A DNA stretch of 39,308 nucleotides from Alterirhizorhabdus solaris (GTDB lineage: Bacteria > Pseudomonadota > Alphaproteobacteria > Sphingomonadales > Sphingomonadaceae): assembly GCF_007785815.1 (NCBI RefSeq), contig NZ_VNIM01000035.1, positions 1 to 39,308 of the forward strand, given 5' to 3'. The translations under genes and the position numbers were made by a program. This document shows, in pieces, positions 38,875 through 39,308 of the stretch (its first letter is position 1; every line of letters begins with the position of its first letter). The notes under the pieces were generated by a model that made no database searches, was not told the origin of the DNA, and was given only the letters and a program-made list of their open reading frames with translations.

Positions 38875-39308
38875 AGACCATCCTGACGGGCGGCGTTCTG
38901 CCGCTCGGCCTTGCCCTGTTGCTCGCGGCCTGTGGTAGCAGCCCGGAAGGCGGCAACGCGACTGAAGGAACCGAAACCGAAGCTGGCACCGAAGCCGGTG
39001 GCGGTGAGGCGGCTCATGCCGACGCGGGTGCCGTAACGCTCTCGCCTGACCAGATTGCCGCCGCGGGTGTCCAGATCGGCCGCCCCATCACGGGTGGTGC
39101 CGGTACGATCGAACTGCCGGCAACGATCGAAGGCGACCCGCAAGGAACGCAGGTCGTCTCGGCCGCGATCGGCGGGCGGGTAGTGGCGTTGACCCGGAAC
39201 CTTGGCCAGTCGGTCGGGCGCGGACAGACCATCGCGATCATCGAAAGCCGGGAAGCGGCGCAACTCAAAGGCGAAGTCGAGGCATCGCGCGCTAGGCTCG
39301 CGCTCGCC
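38871..39308 (+). CDS. czcB: CzcB-type RND efflux adaptor, 5' part (continues at base 1)
   Basis: N-terminal part of the adaptor completed at 1-862. It starts ATG 38871 inside the czcC stop. A lipoprotein signal ends LLAAC with C21 as lipidation site, followed by a Gly/Glu/Thr-rich linker with GEAAHADAG and then ITGGAGTIELPATIEGDPQGTQVVSAAIGGRVVALTR, the first half of the lipoyl domain. Bases 39182-39308 repeat bases 1-127, so the reading frame continues without a break on the circle. Confidence 0.93.
   Translation, partial: MKTILTGGVLPLGLALLLAACGSSPEGGNATEGTETEAGTEAGGGEAAHADAGAVTLSPDQIAAAGVQIGRPITGGAGTIELPATIEGDPQGTQVVSAAIGGRVVALTRNLGQSVGRGQTIAIIESREAAQLKGEVEASRARLALA
39182..39308. other. 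127-base terminal overlap: circular contig junction
   Basis: These bases are identical to bases 1-127. They are not a biological repeat: removing one copy joins the two czcB halves in frame and gives a circle of 39,181 bp. A length of exactly 127 is the usual k-mer overlap of de Bruijn assemblies of circular replicons. Confidence 0.95.

Overview
The window is best read as one complete circular plasmid of about 39,181 bp. Bases 39182-39308 repeat bases 1-127 exactly. The 127-base overlap is what a circular contig carries when assembled with k=127, and joining the ends restores a single czcB reading frame. Protein families and codon use (GC-rich, about 60-65% by eye) point to an alphaproteobacterium, most likely Sphingomonadales (Sphingomonas, Sphingobium or Novosphingobium). 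Signs are the RepA of the 'replication initiator protein A' type, the Ti-type traA / traCDG module with a DUF6118 partner, and the cop and czc gene orders.

Layout. (1) 37183-39181 joined to 1-8839: a divalent-cation efflux block with czcCBA, a START-like protein, a lipoprotein, a ZIP transporter, a short CDF protein and a P1B-4 ATPase, mostly joined by ATGA overlaps. (2) 9254-15505: mobilisation module, traA relaxase/helicase and DUF6118 on minus, traC, traD, a small gene and traG on plus, with a recognisable Ti-type oriT between them. No mating-pair-formation (virB/trb) genes are present, so the plasmid looks mobilisable rather than self-transmissible. (3) 15506-18860: replication and partition, with oriV (six iterons, DnaA box, AT-rich flank), repA, an RHH centromere-binding protein, parA, and three arrays of 8-bp repeats that look like the centromere. 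(4) 18858-27533: a defence-like accessory island. It holds a restriction-modification operon (serine recombinase, N6-adenine methylase, PD-(D/E)xK-like nuclease and a second nuclease-like ORF), an AT-richer RHH/GNAT/XRE/ImmA operon, and divergent from it a four-gene bacterial ubiquitin-like conjugation operon (double multiubiquitin Ubl, E2-E, JAB-like/E1 fusion, DUF6527). (5) 27638-37111: copper/thiophilic-metal block: a MerR/CueR-like regulator with a mer-type operator, a glutaredoxin-MauE fusion, a Cys-rich exported peptide, DUF411, DUF305, PepSY, copB, copA, a cnrYXH-like ECF sigma system, and copCD.

The most informative findings are these. First, the Ubl/E2/E1/DUF6527 operon, in which the JAB-like half of the E1 has lost its metal ligands and the E2 has no cysteine where the catalytic one is expected. 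Second, an ECF promoter motif, TGAGGGGT-N12-CGCGTAA, found four times and only in front of the copper operons and the sigma operon itself, which ties a CnrX-like sensor to a copper regulon. Third, the three phased 8-bp repeat arrays around parA.

All functional statements rest on reading motifs and family resemblance; no searches were run.
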